Source: DASYRM01 sp036004405
GTDB lineage: Bacteria; Acidobacteriota; Vicinamibacteria; Vicinamibacterales; UBA2999
NCBI GenBank assembly: GCA_036004405.1
Contig: DASYRM010000233.1
Location: 1 to 36,393 of the forward strand
Reading direction: 5' to 3'
Length of the DNA stretch: 36,393 nucleotides
Shown: in pieces, positions 26,824-34,674 of the stretch
Layout: the number at the start of each line of letters is the position of its first letter
Position numbering within the stretch: the stretch's first letter is position 1
Made by a program: the position numbers and the translations under genes
The notes under the pieces: model-generated
The model's database searches: none
What the model saw: the letters and a program-made list of their open reading frames with translations, nothing else
Told to the model about the DNA's origin: nothing

Positions 26824-27747
26824 TCACAGCGACAGCTCCCAGGTCTCGGCCACCAGTCCTTTGCGGCCAAAGCTGTCGTGCGGCTGCTTCGAGGCCAGGC
26901 GGAACCCGGCCTGCTTGTACAGCCGCCGCGCGGCATCGAGCTCGCTCTGGGTCCACAGCGTGAGCTTGCGGTAACCGGTATGGCGCGCGAAGCGCACGCA
27001 CTCGTCGATCAGCTTGCCTCCGATGCCGAGACCGCGAGCCACCGGCTCGACGAACAACAGCCGTAGCTGAGCGACCGTGTCGGAGCGCCGGACGAGGAAC
27101 ACCGAGCCCACCACCTCGCCGTCCTTCTCGGCGATCCAGCAGCGCTCCTTTGCCGGCCGCTGATGCCGGACGAAGTTCGCCACAATCTCCGCCACCAGCG
27201 CTTCGTACTCCTCGTTGTAGCCCCACTCTTCGGCGTAGGCCGCGCCCTGGCGGTGCACGATCCATCCCAAATCGCCGGCGTGCGGCGGCCGCAGCACATA
27301 CGGGGCCGGGCGCTCCGGGCGCGCGTCGAGCACCCCTTCGATCGTCTGCATGGCCGCCACCAGGCGCTGGCGGTTCCCTGACGACAGGACACGGAGCCGG
27401 CCGGCGACGTCCTGATTGGTGCTCTGGTTCAGGCGCGTGAAGGCCGCGTGGCCGGCACGCGTCAGCGACAGATGCGCGCGTCGGCCGTCGGCGGCGGATT
27501 TCATGCGGCGTACGAGGCCCCGGTGCTCGAGCCGCCGGAGCAGACGGCTCATGTAGCCGGCATCGAGGCCGAGCTCCCGGCCGACGTCGGTGGCGGTCGG
27601 CTGTTCGTGGTGCGCGATCTCGTAGAGCACGCGGCCTTCGGCGAGCGAGAACGGGCTGCCCTGGAACCCCTGCTGCAGGGCGCCAATCTGCCGGGTATAG
27701 AAGCGGTTGAAGTGGCGGACGGCCTCGACGTTGGCATGCAGGGTCAT
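26824..27747 (-). CDS. MarR regulator fused to GNAT acetyltransferase
   Basis: This protein of about 307 residues has two domains. Residues 1-140 form a MarR-type winged helix, with ATDVGRELGLDAGYMSRLLR as recognition region and a wing with SAADGRRAHLSLT. Residues about 150-307 form a GNAT acetyltransferase with LLFVEPVARGLGIGGKLI as the acetyl-CoA loop and AARRLYKQAGF. Such fusions are known but their small-molecule substrates mostly are not. The ATG at 27747 is preferred because it leaves a palindrome (27750-27762) just upstream; an ATG at 27756 lies within the palindrome. It diverges from the DUF2071 gene and could regulate both. Confidence 0.88.
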   Translation of the reverse strand: MTLHANVEAVRHFNRFYTRQIGALQQGFQGSPFSLAEGRVLYEIAHHEQPTATDVGRELGLDAGYMSRLLRRLEHRGLVRRMKSAADGRRAHLSLTRAGHAAFTRLNQSTNQDVAGRLRVLSSGNRQRLVAAMQTIEGVLDARPERPAPYVLRPPHAGDLGWIVHRQGAAYAEEWGYNEEYEALVAEIVANFVRHQRPAKERCWIAEKDGEVVGSVFLVRRSDTVAQLRLLFVEPVARGLGIGGKLIDECVRFARHTGYRKLTLWTQSELDAARRLYKQAGFRLASKQPHDSFGRKGLVAETWELSL

Positions 27748-27749
27748 GA

Positions 27750-27774
27750 TTGACATTGTCAAGTACTAAACTTG
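27750..27774. promoter_or_regulatory. Two overlapping inverted repeats, candidate MarR operator
   Basis: TTGACA-T-TGTCAA at 27750-27762 is a perfect 13-base palindrome. It overlaps CAAGT-ACTAA-ACTTG at 27760-27774. They lie between the divergent MarR-GNAT and DUF2071 genes and are unusually AT-rich for this genome, as is usual for MarR family sites. Confidence 0.55.
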
Positions 27775-27819
27775 CCTGCGTCAATTAACTGCGCTGGCAC
27801 GGGATAGGATGGCAGCGGC

Positions 27820-28566
27820 ATGACCTTCGATCCGGCGCTCGATCGCGTCGCGCACCGCCCCTGGCCGCTTCCGGATCGGCCGTGGGTGATGACGCAGTCG
27901 TGGCACGACCTGCTGTTTGCGCACTGGCGCGTGGACGACCGGCTGCTGCGGCCGCACGTGCCGGCGGCGTTCGATCTCGACCGCTTCGACGGCAGTGCGT
28001 GGCTGGGCGTGGTGCCGTTCACCATGAGCCGCGTGGCGCCGCGGGGCGTGCCGCCACTGCCGTGGCTGTCGGCGTTTCCCGAGTTGAACCTGCGCACCTA
28101 CGTCAGCCCGCGCGACGGCAAGCGCGGGGTGTTCTTCTTCAGCCTCGACGCGTCGAGGCTGCCGGCGGTCATCGGCGCCCGCGCGATGTTCCGGCTGCCG
28201 TACTTCTGGGCGTCGATGAGCGCCACCCGGCGGGGCAACGCGGTGCACTACACGAGCCGGCGGCGGCGCAGCGCCGCGTCGTTTGTCGGCGCCTACGAGC
28301 CCTCGGGGCCCGCGTTCACGCCCGCCCGCGGCTCGCTCGAGTTCTTCCTCACCGAGCGTTACTGCCTGTATCACGTCGACGCGCTGGGGCGGCCGGCCCG
28401 GCTCGAGATCCACCACTCGCCGTGGCAACTGCAGCCGGCGCGCGCGGAGATTGCCGAGAACACGATGGCCGACGGGCTCGGCATCCGCCTCGAGGGCGCG
28501 CCGCTGCTGCACTTTGCCAAGCGCCAGGACGTGGTGGCGTGGTGGACCAGACCGATCCGTACGTAG
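27820..28566 (+). CDS. DUF2071 (YqjF family) protein
   Basis: This 248-residue protein matches DUF2071/YqjF: WHDLLFAHWRVDDRLLRPHV followed by FDGSAWLGVVPFTMS, then FPELNLRTYVSPRDGKRGVF, and a later FLTERYCLY block. The function of the family is unknown to me. There is no signal peptide. It is divergent from the MarR-GNAT gene (72 bases between start codons) across a palindromic operator candidate, so it may be a target of that regulator. The TAG stop at 28564-28566 lies in a partial GTAG repeat. Confidence 0.85.
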   Translation: MTFDPALDRVAHRPWPLPDRPWVMTQSWHDLLFAHWRVDDRLLRPHVPAAFDLDRFDGSAWLGVVPFTMSRVAPRGVPPLPWLSAFPELNLRTYVSPRDGKRGVFFFSLDASRLPAVIGARAMFRLPYFWASMSATRRGNAVHYTSRRRRSAASFVGAYEPSGPAFTPARGSLEFFLTERYCLYHVDALGRPARLEIHHSPWQLQPARAEIAENTMADGLGIRLEGAPLLHFAKRQDVVAWWTRPIRT

Positions 28567-28627
28567 CCCGATTCGTACGTAGGGGCCGCCTTCAGGCGTC
28601 GTCGAGCCGGGCAAAGCCGGCCCCTAC
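28558..28627. repeat. Composite GTAG repeat at the DUF2071 stop
   Basis: CGTACGTAGCCCG (28558-28570) contains the DUF2071 stop. GTAGGGGCCGCCTTCAGGCG (28579-28598) is a truncated plus-strand unit. A minus-strand unit follows with stem GCCGG/CCGGC and outer CTAC at 28624-28627. The two units therefore face each other. No gene is seen from here to 28738. Confidence 0.8.
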
Positions 28628-28738
28628 TTCAGCGCGCAGTAACTTCAGCAATGTCTCGCCAGCGGGATCGCAGATCGCGCGCAGCCGTTCCCAATCGCGC
28701 GCTCAACAGCGGCACGTGGCGGGAGTCGTCGCTCTTGC

Positions 28739-31570
28739 GTGCTCCCGTGCGTGCGCGTTATCGGCCTCCTGCCAGCCCTGTCCTTGAGTCTCGGCGTCGC
28801 CGTGGGGCTGGTCGCCACGTGGCCGCGTGCGTTCATCTCGACGCTTGCGCTTGCCGTCCTGATTGCGGTCGCTGCCTGGGTGCGGCGCTGGCCCCGCGTG
28901 ACGACGGCCGCACTCGTCGTCGGCTTCGCATCCGGTGGCGCGGCGATCGCGACCCGCGCGGCGGACGCCGCGCTGCATCCGCCGCTGCGGCAAGTGTTGC
29001 ACGACGCCTTCGGCGGCTTCGCGATCGACACCCTCGGGCCGCCAGGACGGCACGACCCGTTGCCCACGCGCGCGGTGATTCTGGACGACGCGTCGCCGCG
29101 CGACGGCTTCGTCAGCCTCCGCGTCGCGGTTCGCGATGTGCGGGTCGGAACCGACTGGCATCCGGCCGTGGGCACCGTCGTCCTGAGCATCAGTGGCCTG
29201 GCACCACCCGATCGGGTGTCCACGTGGACCGCGGGCCGCACCATCGAGGCGCCGGTCACGTTTCGCCGGCCGGCGCGCTATCTCGACGACGGCGTGCCCG
29301 ACTTCGAACGCGACGTCGCACTGGACGGCATTTCGTTACTCGGCTCGGTGAAGAGCGCGCTGCTTGTGGAGGCGCTGAAACCGGGAGGGAGAGTGGCGGA
29401 GGCAGCGGCCCGCGCGCGGGCCGGCGTGCGCCGGGCGATCGAGCGCTGGGTGGGAGCCCGCAACGTGACCTCCGGCGCGATTACGACGGCGGTCCTGATC
29501 GGCGATCGCGCGTCGATTCCCGATGAGGTCCGCGAGCGGCTGCAGGCGGCGGGCACCTATCACGTGATCGCGATCTCGGGCGGCAACATTGCGATATTCG
29601 TGGCGCTGGTGGCGGCGCTCTGCGCACTCTCCGGGCTGGGCCCACGAGCGTCGTCGCTGGTGACGATCGTGCCGTTGACCCTCTACAGCGCCATCGTGGT
29701 GTCGGGGCCGTCGGTGCGGCGCGCCGTGCTGGTGGCCGCGATCTATCTGGTGAGCCGGCTGTTCGATCACCGCACGCGAGCCTGGCAGGCGGTGGCCGTC
29801 GCCGCGTCGGCGATGCTCGTGCTGTGGCCACTCGATGTCCGTGACGCGGCATTCGAATTGACGTTTGGAGCCGCGGGTGCGCTGCTGGTGCTGTCGGAGC
29901 GGCTCGTCCTGCCTCCGTCCTGGCCACTCGCGGCACGATGGGCGCTCGGTGCCATGGCGGCGTCGCTCGCGGTCGAAATCGCGCTGCTGCCGGTACAGGC
30001 GGCGGCGTTCTCACGGGTCACGCTGGCCGGGGTGATCTTGAACCTGATTGCCGTACCGGCGATGACCGTCGTGCAGGTTGCCGGGATGGCGACCGTGGCG
30101 CTCGACGTTGCGCATCTGCCGGCGGGAGCCGCCGGGGCGGCGGCAGACTGGGCCGCCCGGCTCATCGTCGGCAGCGCCTCGCAGGTTGACCGCGTTGCCG
30201 CGCTGGCGCCACGTGTGCCGCCGCCGCACACCGCCGTCATCGTCGCCTACTATGCGAGCCTCGCCCTGGCGTTGGCCGGGCCGCGGCGGGCGCGGCCGAT
30301 CGTTGCGGGCGCCACGGCGGCAGCGGCGCTCGTCATGCTGCTGGGCGCGAGGGTCTCGTTTACAGGCGGGCGTGACATGGCGCCAGGCGAAGCGCGGCTC
30401 ACGATGCTGGATGTCGGCCAAGGGGACGCCCTCGTGATCGAGCCGCCGGGCAAGCCACCGATGCTCGTCGATACGGGCGGCAGCCCCTTCGGCAGCGGAC
30501 TCGACGTCGGCAGGCGAGTGGTGGCGCCGGCGCTGTGGGCGCGCGGCATCAGATCGCTGTCGACGCTGCTGATCACACACGGCGATCCGGATCACATGGG
30601 TGGAGCTCCCGGTGTGCTCGCCAGCCTCGCGGTGGGCGAGGCGTGGTTCGGCATTCGCGTGCCCAGGCACGAGCCCAGCAACGAACTGCTGGTCGACCTT
30701 GCCGCACGCCACGTGGGCGCCCGCTATCTGCGCGCGGGTACTACGATGGATCTGGCGGGGATGCGCCTGCGTGTCCTGCATCCGCCGGAGCCGGACTGGG
30801 AACGGCAGCGCGTGCGCAACGACGACTCGGTGGTGCTCGAAATCAGGTACGGCGACGTCGCATTCCTGCTGCTGGGCGACGTGAGCGCCGAGATCGAGCG
30901 GGCGATCGTGCCGCAGCTCAGGCCGGCGCGAGTGCGCGTACTGAAGGTCGCGCACCACGGCAGCAGGACCTCGACCAGTCAGGAGCTGCTCGACGCCTGG
31001 CGTCCGCAGCTGGCGCTCATCAGCGCCGGCCGCGGCAACACGTTTGGTCACCCGGCGCGCGACGTTCTCGAGCGACTCGAAAGCAGCGGCGCGCGAGTGC
31101 TGCGGACCGATCGAAACGGCGAGATTACGGTCGAGACCAACGGGCACGCCGTTCGTTGGACGACCTACCGGGACGTCACCCAGATCGCCAGGATCACGAT
31201 GAGCAGGAGCATCGGCACGATGGCGACCGGCGACCCCACCACGACGATGTCCACGATGGTCGCGCCGACCATGGTGCAGCCCAGGAGCGCGGCGCCCGCC
31301 GTGCGCGTGCGACGAAGGAGCATCAGCACGCCGCCGGTCACCTGGACGACGCCGGTGAAGATGCGAAACCACTGGCCGAGCCCGATCTGCTCGAAGAGCT
31401 GGAACCACATCCGGCGTGGATTGCCGTCGAATTTCCCGTATCCAATGAAGATGAACAGGACGCCGACGGCGATGGCCGGCAGCGTGCGTGCCACCGACCA
31501 GGCAATGGCGCTGGACCGCGACGTGCCGGGGGATGCCGTCGACTCGAACATGGCCGTCGGCTGTCTATAA
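28739..31570 (+). CDS. comEC: ComEC/Rec2 DNA uptake channel
   Basis: The order is: N-terminal membrane helices and DUF4131-like soluble domain (1-200), the competence membrane domain (about 210-510, with YHVIAISGGNIAIFVALVAA), and a C-terminal metallo-beta-lactamase domain (about 550-810). The last has LDVGQGDALVIE, THGDPDHMGG, AHHGSRTSTS and NTFGHP. ComEC carries single-stranded DNA across the inner membrane in transformation. The GTG start at 28739 is uncertain. Family similarity ends at the RWTTYR residues near 31172, but the frame has no stop until 31570. The last 130 or so residues are low-complexity and lie antisense to the whole DoxX-like gene. They are translated only if nothing ends translation earlier. 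Confidence 0.88.
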   Translation: MLPCVRVIGLLPALSLSLGVAVGLVATWPRAFISTLALAVLIAVAAWVRRWPRVTTAALVVGFASGGAAIATRAADAALHPPLRQVLHDAFGGFAIDTLGPPGRHDPLPTRAVILDDASPRDGFVSLRVAVRDVRVGTDWHPAVGTVVLSISGLAPPDRVSTWTAGRTIEAPVTFRRPARYLDDGVPDFERDVALDGISLLGSVKSALLVEALKPGGRVAEAAARARAGVRRAIERWVGARNVTSGAITTAVLIGDRASIPDEVRERLQAAGTYHVIAISGGNIAIFVALVAALCALSGLGPRASSLVTIVPLTLYSAIVVSGPSVRRAVLVAAIYLVSRLFDHRTRAWQAVAVAASAMLVLWPLDVRDAAFELTFGAAGALLVLSERLVLPPSWPLAARWALGAMAASLAVEIALLPVQAAAFSRVTLAGVILNLIAVPAMTVVQVAGMATVALDVAHLPAGAAGAAADWAARLIVGSASQVDRVAALAPRVPPPHTAVIVAYYASLALALAGPRRARPIVAGATAAAALVMLLGARVSFTGGRDMAPGEARLTMLDVGQGDALVIEPPGKPPMLVDTGGSPFGSGLDVGRRVVAPALWARGIRSLSTLLITHGDPDHMGGAPGVLASLAVGEAWFGIRVPRHEPSNELLVDLAARHVGARYLRAGTTMDLAGMRLRVLHPPEPDWERQRVRNDDSVVLEIRYGDVAFLLLGDVSAEIERAIVPQLRPARVRVLKVAHHGSRTSTSQELLDAWRPQLALISAGRGNTFGHPARDVLERLESSGARVLRTDRNGEITVETNGHAVRWTTYRDVTQIARITMSRSIGTMATGDPTTTMSTMVAPTMVQPRSAAPAVRVRRRSISTPPVTWTTPVKMRNHWPSPICSKSWNHIRRGLPSNFPYPMKMNRTPTAMAGSVRATDQAMALDRDVPGDAVDSNMAVGCL

Positions 31571-31578
31571 CGCGTCAC
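31165..31578 (-). CDS. DoxX-like small membrane protein
   Basis: This 137-residue protein has four hydrophobic segments: LPAIAVGVLFIFIGYGKF, FRIFTGVVQVTGGVLMLL, AGAALLGCTMVGATIVDIVV and VAIVPMLLLIVILAIWV. The spacing and the GYGKF end of the first helix fit the DoxX-like family of inner-membrane proteins. The start is a GTG at 31578 or the ATG at 31551. The gene lies wholly within the 3' extension of the comEC frame on the other strand; its membrane pattern shows that this strand is the coding one. Confidence 0.78.
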   Translation of the reverse strand: MTRYRQPTAMFESTASPGTSRSSAIAWSVARTLPAIAVGVLFIFIGYGKFDGNPRRMWFQLFEQIGLGQWFRIFTGVVQVTGGVLMLLRRTRTAGAALLGCTMVGATIVDIVVVGSPVAIVPMLLLIVILAIWVTSR

Positions 31579-31601
31579 GCCCGCCAGCGTGACAGGCGAT
31601 C

Positions 31602-31657
31602 GTAGAGGCGGGCCTTTAGGCCCGCCTGCGCAGGCGCACCTGCAGGTGCGCCTCTAC
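31602..31657. repeat. Inverted pair of GTAG palindromes at the mazG stop
   Basis: The plus-strand unit is GTAGA, stem GGCGGGCC, loop TTTA, stem GGCCCGCC. The minus-strand unit is GTAG followed by a perfect 22-base palindrome (31632-31653) centred on TGCA. The outer GTAG tetranucleotides point away from each other; the right one gives the mazG stop TAG. Confidence 0.85.
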
Positions 31658-32490
31658 ATACGTGAGCCCTCCTGTTTCGCCTTCTGCCACTCGGCTTCCA
31701 TCTCGTCGAGCGCCGCCTCGGGCAGCGACACGCCGCGCGCGGCGAGCGCCGCCTCCATCTGCCCGAAGCGCGCGCTGAACTTGTCGCTGGCCCGCCGCAG
31801 GGCCGCCTCGGGCTCGACGCCCAGTTTTCGCGACAAGTTAGCGATGGAGAAGAGCAGGTCGCCCATCTCGTCTTCGGCGCGCGACAGGTCGCCGGTGGCG
31901 CCCGACTCGACCTCGCGCCGCAGCTCGGCCACCTCTTCGTCGATCTTGTCGAGCACGTCGGCCGCCTTGGCCCAGTCGAACCCGACGGCGGCCGCGCGCG
32001 AGCTGAGCTCGTAGGCACGGAGCAGCGCCGGCAACGTCTTCGGCACGCCGCTGAGCGTCGTCTTCGCCTTCTTCTCGGGTGCCTTCTTGCCCGCCAGCGC
32101 CCGCTCGCGGGCCTTCAGCGCTTCCCATCGCTCGAGGACCTGGCCGCTGGTGAGCGCCTCCTCGCCATCGCCGCGCTCGAATACGTGGGGATGCCGGCGC
32201 ACCAGCTTGTCGGCAATCCCGTCCACGACATCGCCGATCGAGAAGTGGCCCGCCTCCTCGTGCATGCGCGCCAGGAAGACCGCTTCGAAGACGAAGTCGC
32301 CCAGCTCTTCGCAGAGGTCCTCCGGCGTGCCGTGCTCGATGGCCTCGAGCACCTCGTAGGTCTCCTCGAGCACGAAGGGTCGCAGCGATGCCGGGGTCTG
32401 TTCGCGGTCCCACGGGCAGCCGTCGGGCGCGCGCAGGCGCCGCATGATTTCAACGAGTCGTTCGAAGCTCGAGCCGGGCGTGTCGTTCAC
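31654..32490 (-). CDS. mazG: Nucleoside triphosphate pyrophosphohydrolase MazG
   Basis: This 278-residue protein has both MazG halves. The N-terminal half has CPWDREQTPASLRPFVLEET, then EELGDFVFEAVFLARM with its acidic metal-binding residues. The C-terminal half has VGFDWAKAADVLDKIDEEVA, then EDEMGDLLFSIANLSR. MazG hydrolyses NTPs to NMP and pyrophosphate and is linked to pool cleaning and lowered (p)ppGpp in E. coli. The start is a GTG at 32490. It diverges from the DUF1844 gene, and the stop lies in a palindromic repeat. Confidence 0.93.
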   Translation of the reverse strand: MNDTPGSSFERLVEIMRRLRAPDGCPWDREQTPASLRPFVLEETYEVLEAIEHGTPEDLCEELGDFVFEAVFLARMHEEAGHFSIGDVVDGIADKLVRRHPHVFERGDGEEALTSGQVLERWEALKARERALAGKKAPEKKAKTTLSGVPKTLPALLRAYELSSRAAAVGFDWAKAADVLDKIDEEVAELRREVESGATGDLSRAEDEMGDLLFSIANLSRKLGVEPEAALRRASDKFSARFGQMEAALAARGVSLPEAALDEMEAEWQKAKQEGSRM

Positions 32491-32515
32491 AGGCGCATGC
32501 TACCATCCATCAATT

Positions 32516-32533
32516 CCCCGCCCTTCGGCGGGG
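32516..32533. promoter_or_regulatory. GC-rich hairpin in the leader of the DUF1844 gene
   Basis: CCCCGCC, loop CTTC, GGCGGGG, ending 14 bases before the ATG at 32548. There is no T-run, so it is not a standard terminator. It could affect translation of the five-gene unit. Confidence 0.4.
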
Positions 32534-32547
32534 CCGCAGAGCGATCC

Positions 32548-32874
32548 ATGAGTGACGATCCGAACGCCACTGCCACCGCCGGTTCCGGCGAGCCCACGAT
32601 CAACTTCGCGTCGTTCGTGCTCTCGCTGGTGCACACGGCGGCCGTGCATTTCGGCGACGTCGCGGATCCGTCGACCGGCGAGCGCCACGCGCCCAACCTG
32701 CTGCTCGCGCAGCAGATGATCGACATCCTGGCGATGCTCGAAGAGAAGACGCGGGGGAACCTGTCGGCCGAAGAGCGGCAGCTGATCGACCAAGTGCTCT
32801 ACGAGCTGCGGATGCGCTACGTCGAGGTGTCGCGCGCCGGCGGGGCCGCGGAGTCTCGCATCATCCTCCCTTGA
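32548..32874 (+). CDS. DUF1844 family protein
   Basis: This 108-residue protein carries the DUF1844 pattern: INFASFVLSLVHTAAVHFGD, NLLLAQQMIDILAMLEEKTR, then GNLSAEERQLIDQVLYELRM and RYVE at the end. Its role is unknown to me; the family is all-helical and cytoplasmic. It is the first gene of a run with the PhnP-like hydrolase, ribF, an 84-residue protein and cysS. The TGA stop overlaps the next gene's TTG start as TTGA. Confidence 0.85.
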   Translation: MSDDPNATATAGSGEPTINFASFVLSLVHTAAVHFGDVADPSTGERHAPNLLLAQQMIDILAMLEEKTRGNLSAEERQLIDQVLYELRMRYVEVSRAGGAAESRIILP

Positions 32875-33662
32875 TCGTTCCGGCCCGCGTCACGTTTCTC
32901 GGCACCGGCACGTCGCACGGGGTGCCGATGATCGCGTGCGAGTGCGCCGTGTGCCGCTCGACCGATCCAAAGGATGCGCGCCTGCGCACGTCGATCTACG
33001 TGGACGTGCCCGATCGCCAGCGCGTCCTCGTCGATACGTCGCCCGACCTGCGGCAGCAGGCGATCGCGCATCGCATCATGCGCGTGGACGCGGTGCTCTA
33101 CACGCACAGCCACGCGGATCACATCCTGGGTCTCGACGAGCTGCGCCGCTTCAACGCGGTGCAGGGTGCGGCGGTGCAGTGCTACGCCACGCAGGCCACC
33201 TGGGATCACATCCGCAAGACGTTCCACTATGTCTTCGACACGGCGCCGCGGCTCGGCGGCGGCATCCCGCAGCTGTCGTCGCATCTGATCGAGGGGCCGC
33301 TCGTCCTCGGCGGTGTTCGCGTGGTGCCCATTCCGCTCTGGCATGGGCGGATGCCGGTGCTCGGCTTCCGGTTCGGACGCTTCGCGTATCTCACCGACTG
33401 TAACCGCCTCGACGACGCCGCGTGGCCGCTGCTCGAGGGCGTGGACACGCTGGTGGTGGACGCGCTGCGCGAGCGTCCGCACCCGACGCACTTCACCGTG
33501 GCCGACGCCGTCGGGGTGATCGAGAAGGTGGGGCCGCGCCGGGCGTTCCTCGTCCACATGACCCACGATCTGGGGCACGCCGCTACCAGCGCCAAACTGC
33601 CGGCGGGCGTTGAGCTGGCATATGATGGCTTGGTGCTCGACGTTGACGTCGACGTGGAGTGA
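32871..33662 (+). CDS. PhnP-like metallo-beta-lactamase-fold phosphodiesterase
   Basis: This 263-residue protein has the PhnP-type opening GTGTSHGVPMIACECAVCRS. The extra cysteines (Cys23, Cys25, Cys28) hold a structural zinc in PhnP. The two-metal site is THSHADH at 78-84, with a later LVHMTHDLGH. E. coli PhnP opens 5-phosphoribosyl 1,2-cyclic phosphate; homologues outside phosphonate operons have unknown phosphodiester substrates. No phn genes are near. The TTG start at 32871 overlaps the DUF1844 stop by four bases and has no own ribosome binding site, so coupling is likely. ribF begins directly after its stop. Confidence 0.88.
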   Translation: MIVPARVTFLGTGTSHGVPMIACECAVCRSTDPKDARLRTSIYVDVPDRQRVLVDTSPDLRQQAIAHRIMRVDAVLYTHSHADHILGLDELRRFNAVQGAAVQCYATQATWDHIRKTFHYVFDTAPRLGGGIPQLSSHLIEGPLVLGGVRVVPIPLWHGRMPVLGFRFGRFAYLTDCNRLDDAAWPLLEGVDTLVVDALRERPHPTHFTVADAVGVIEKVGPRRAFLVHMTHDLGHAATSAKLPAGVELAYDGLVLDVDVDVE

Positions 33663-34598
33663 ATGGAGACCATCCACTTCCCCGACGACCCACGGCCGTC
33701 CTGGCTCGTCCACCCGGTGATTGCGCTCGGTAACTTCGACGGCCTCCACCGCGGCCACCTCAAGATCATCGAACGCGTGAAGCGCGGCGCCGCCGAGCAT
33801 GGCGGCACGCCGATGGCGATGACGTTCGATCCGCACCCGCCGCGGATCGTGCGCCCCGACAAGGCGCCGCCGCTGCTCATGACCAAGGCGCAGCGGCTCG
33901 AGGCGCTGCACCGCGCCGGCGTGCACTGCGTGGCGGTGGTGCGCTTCACCAAGGAGCTGTCGCAGTGGGACGCCGACACCTTCGTCCGCAAGGTGCTGGT
34001 GGACTGGCTGCGGGTGTCGGAGGTGTGGGTGGGCGCCAACTTCCTGTTCGGCCACGACCGCACCGGCACGTTCAGCGTGTTGCGGGGCCTGGGGCAGTCG
34101 TACGGGTTCCGCGCCGACAAGATCGACCCGGTGCGCTACAAGGACTTCGTCGTCAGCAGCACGCGCATCCGGCGCCTGGTGAGCGAAGCACGGATGGACG
34201 AAGCAGCGGCGCTGCTCGGGCGCGCGTACTATGTGGACGGCACCATCGTCGAAGGGCGGCACCGGGGGCGGGAACTGGGGTTTCCCACCGCCAATCTGGA
34301 GACCCAGAACGAACTGGTGCCGCCAAACGGCGTGTACGCCACTATCATGACCATCGACGGCGTGGTGCATGGAGGCGTGACCAACATCGGGATGCGGCCC
34401 ACATTCGGCGAGACCACGCCGACAATCGAGACCCACGTGCTGGACTACTCGGGAAACCTCTATGGCCACACCGTGCGCCTGGCGTTCGTCCAGCGGCTGC
34501 GCGACGAGCGCCGCTTCGAGGACGTGGACGCGCTGCGCGCGCAGATCGACGCCGACAAGCAGCGGGCCGAGCGGCTCTTCACACGGCTAGCTGTTTAA
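33663..34598 (+). CDS. ribF: Bifunctional riboflavin kinase / FAD synthetase
   Basis: This 311-residue protein has the N-terminal FMN adenylyltransferase (IALGNFDGLHRGHLKII at about 20-36, FDPHPP, and VVSSTRIRRLVSE). The C-terminal riboflavin kinase follows (RHRGRELGFPTANLE, then PPNGVYAT and GGVTNIGMRPTFG). It turns riboflavin into FMN and then FAD. The ATG follows the PhnP-like stop without a gap. Family length and both active-site regions are complete. Confidence 0.95.
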   Translation: METIHFPDDPRPSWLVHPVIALGNFDGLHRGHLKIIERVKRGAAEHGGTPMAMTFDPHPPRIVRPDKAPPLLMTKAQRLEALHRAGVHCVAVVRFTKELSQWDADTFVRKVLVDWLRVSEVWVGANFLFGHDRTGTFSVLRGLGQSYGFRADKIDPVRYKDFVVSSTRIRRLVSEARMDEAAALLGRAYYVDGTIVEGRHRGRELGFPTANLETQNELVPPNGVYATIMTIDGVVHGGVTNIGMRPTFGETTPTIETHVLDYSGNLYGHTVRLAFVQRLRDERRFEDVDALRAQIDADKQRAERLFTRLAV

Positions 34599-34637
34599 TA
34601 GCGAACCGCGTTAAACCGGTTTGCCAGATACTGCCGC

Positions 34638-34662
34638 GTGGCCCGCGTTCTGAGCGGGCTAC
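34638..34662. repeat. Palindrome with GTGG/CTAC ends
   Basis: GTGG, stem CCCGC, seven-base loop, stem GCGGG, CTAC. The outer ends match the GTAG family on either strand, but the loop is longer than in other copies. It lies between ribF and the 84-residue gene. Confidence 0.6.
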
Positions 34663-34674
34663 GCAAAGGGAGCG

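Noticed and set aside
28651..29526. Plus-strand frame of 291 codons over the start of comEC
   Set aside because: Arg-rich shadow frame; the comEC frame has membrane helices and family motifs.
32817..34469. A minus-strand open frame of 550 codons opposite the PhnP-like gene and ribF
   Set aside because: Same codon-bias shadow effect; the plus-strand genes have clear active sites.
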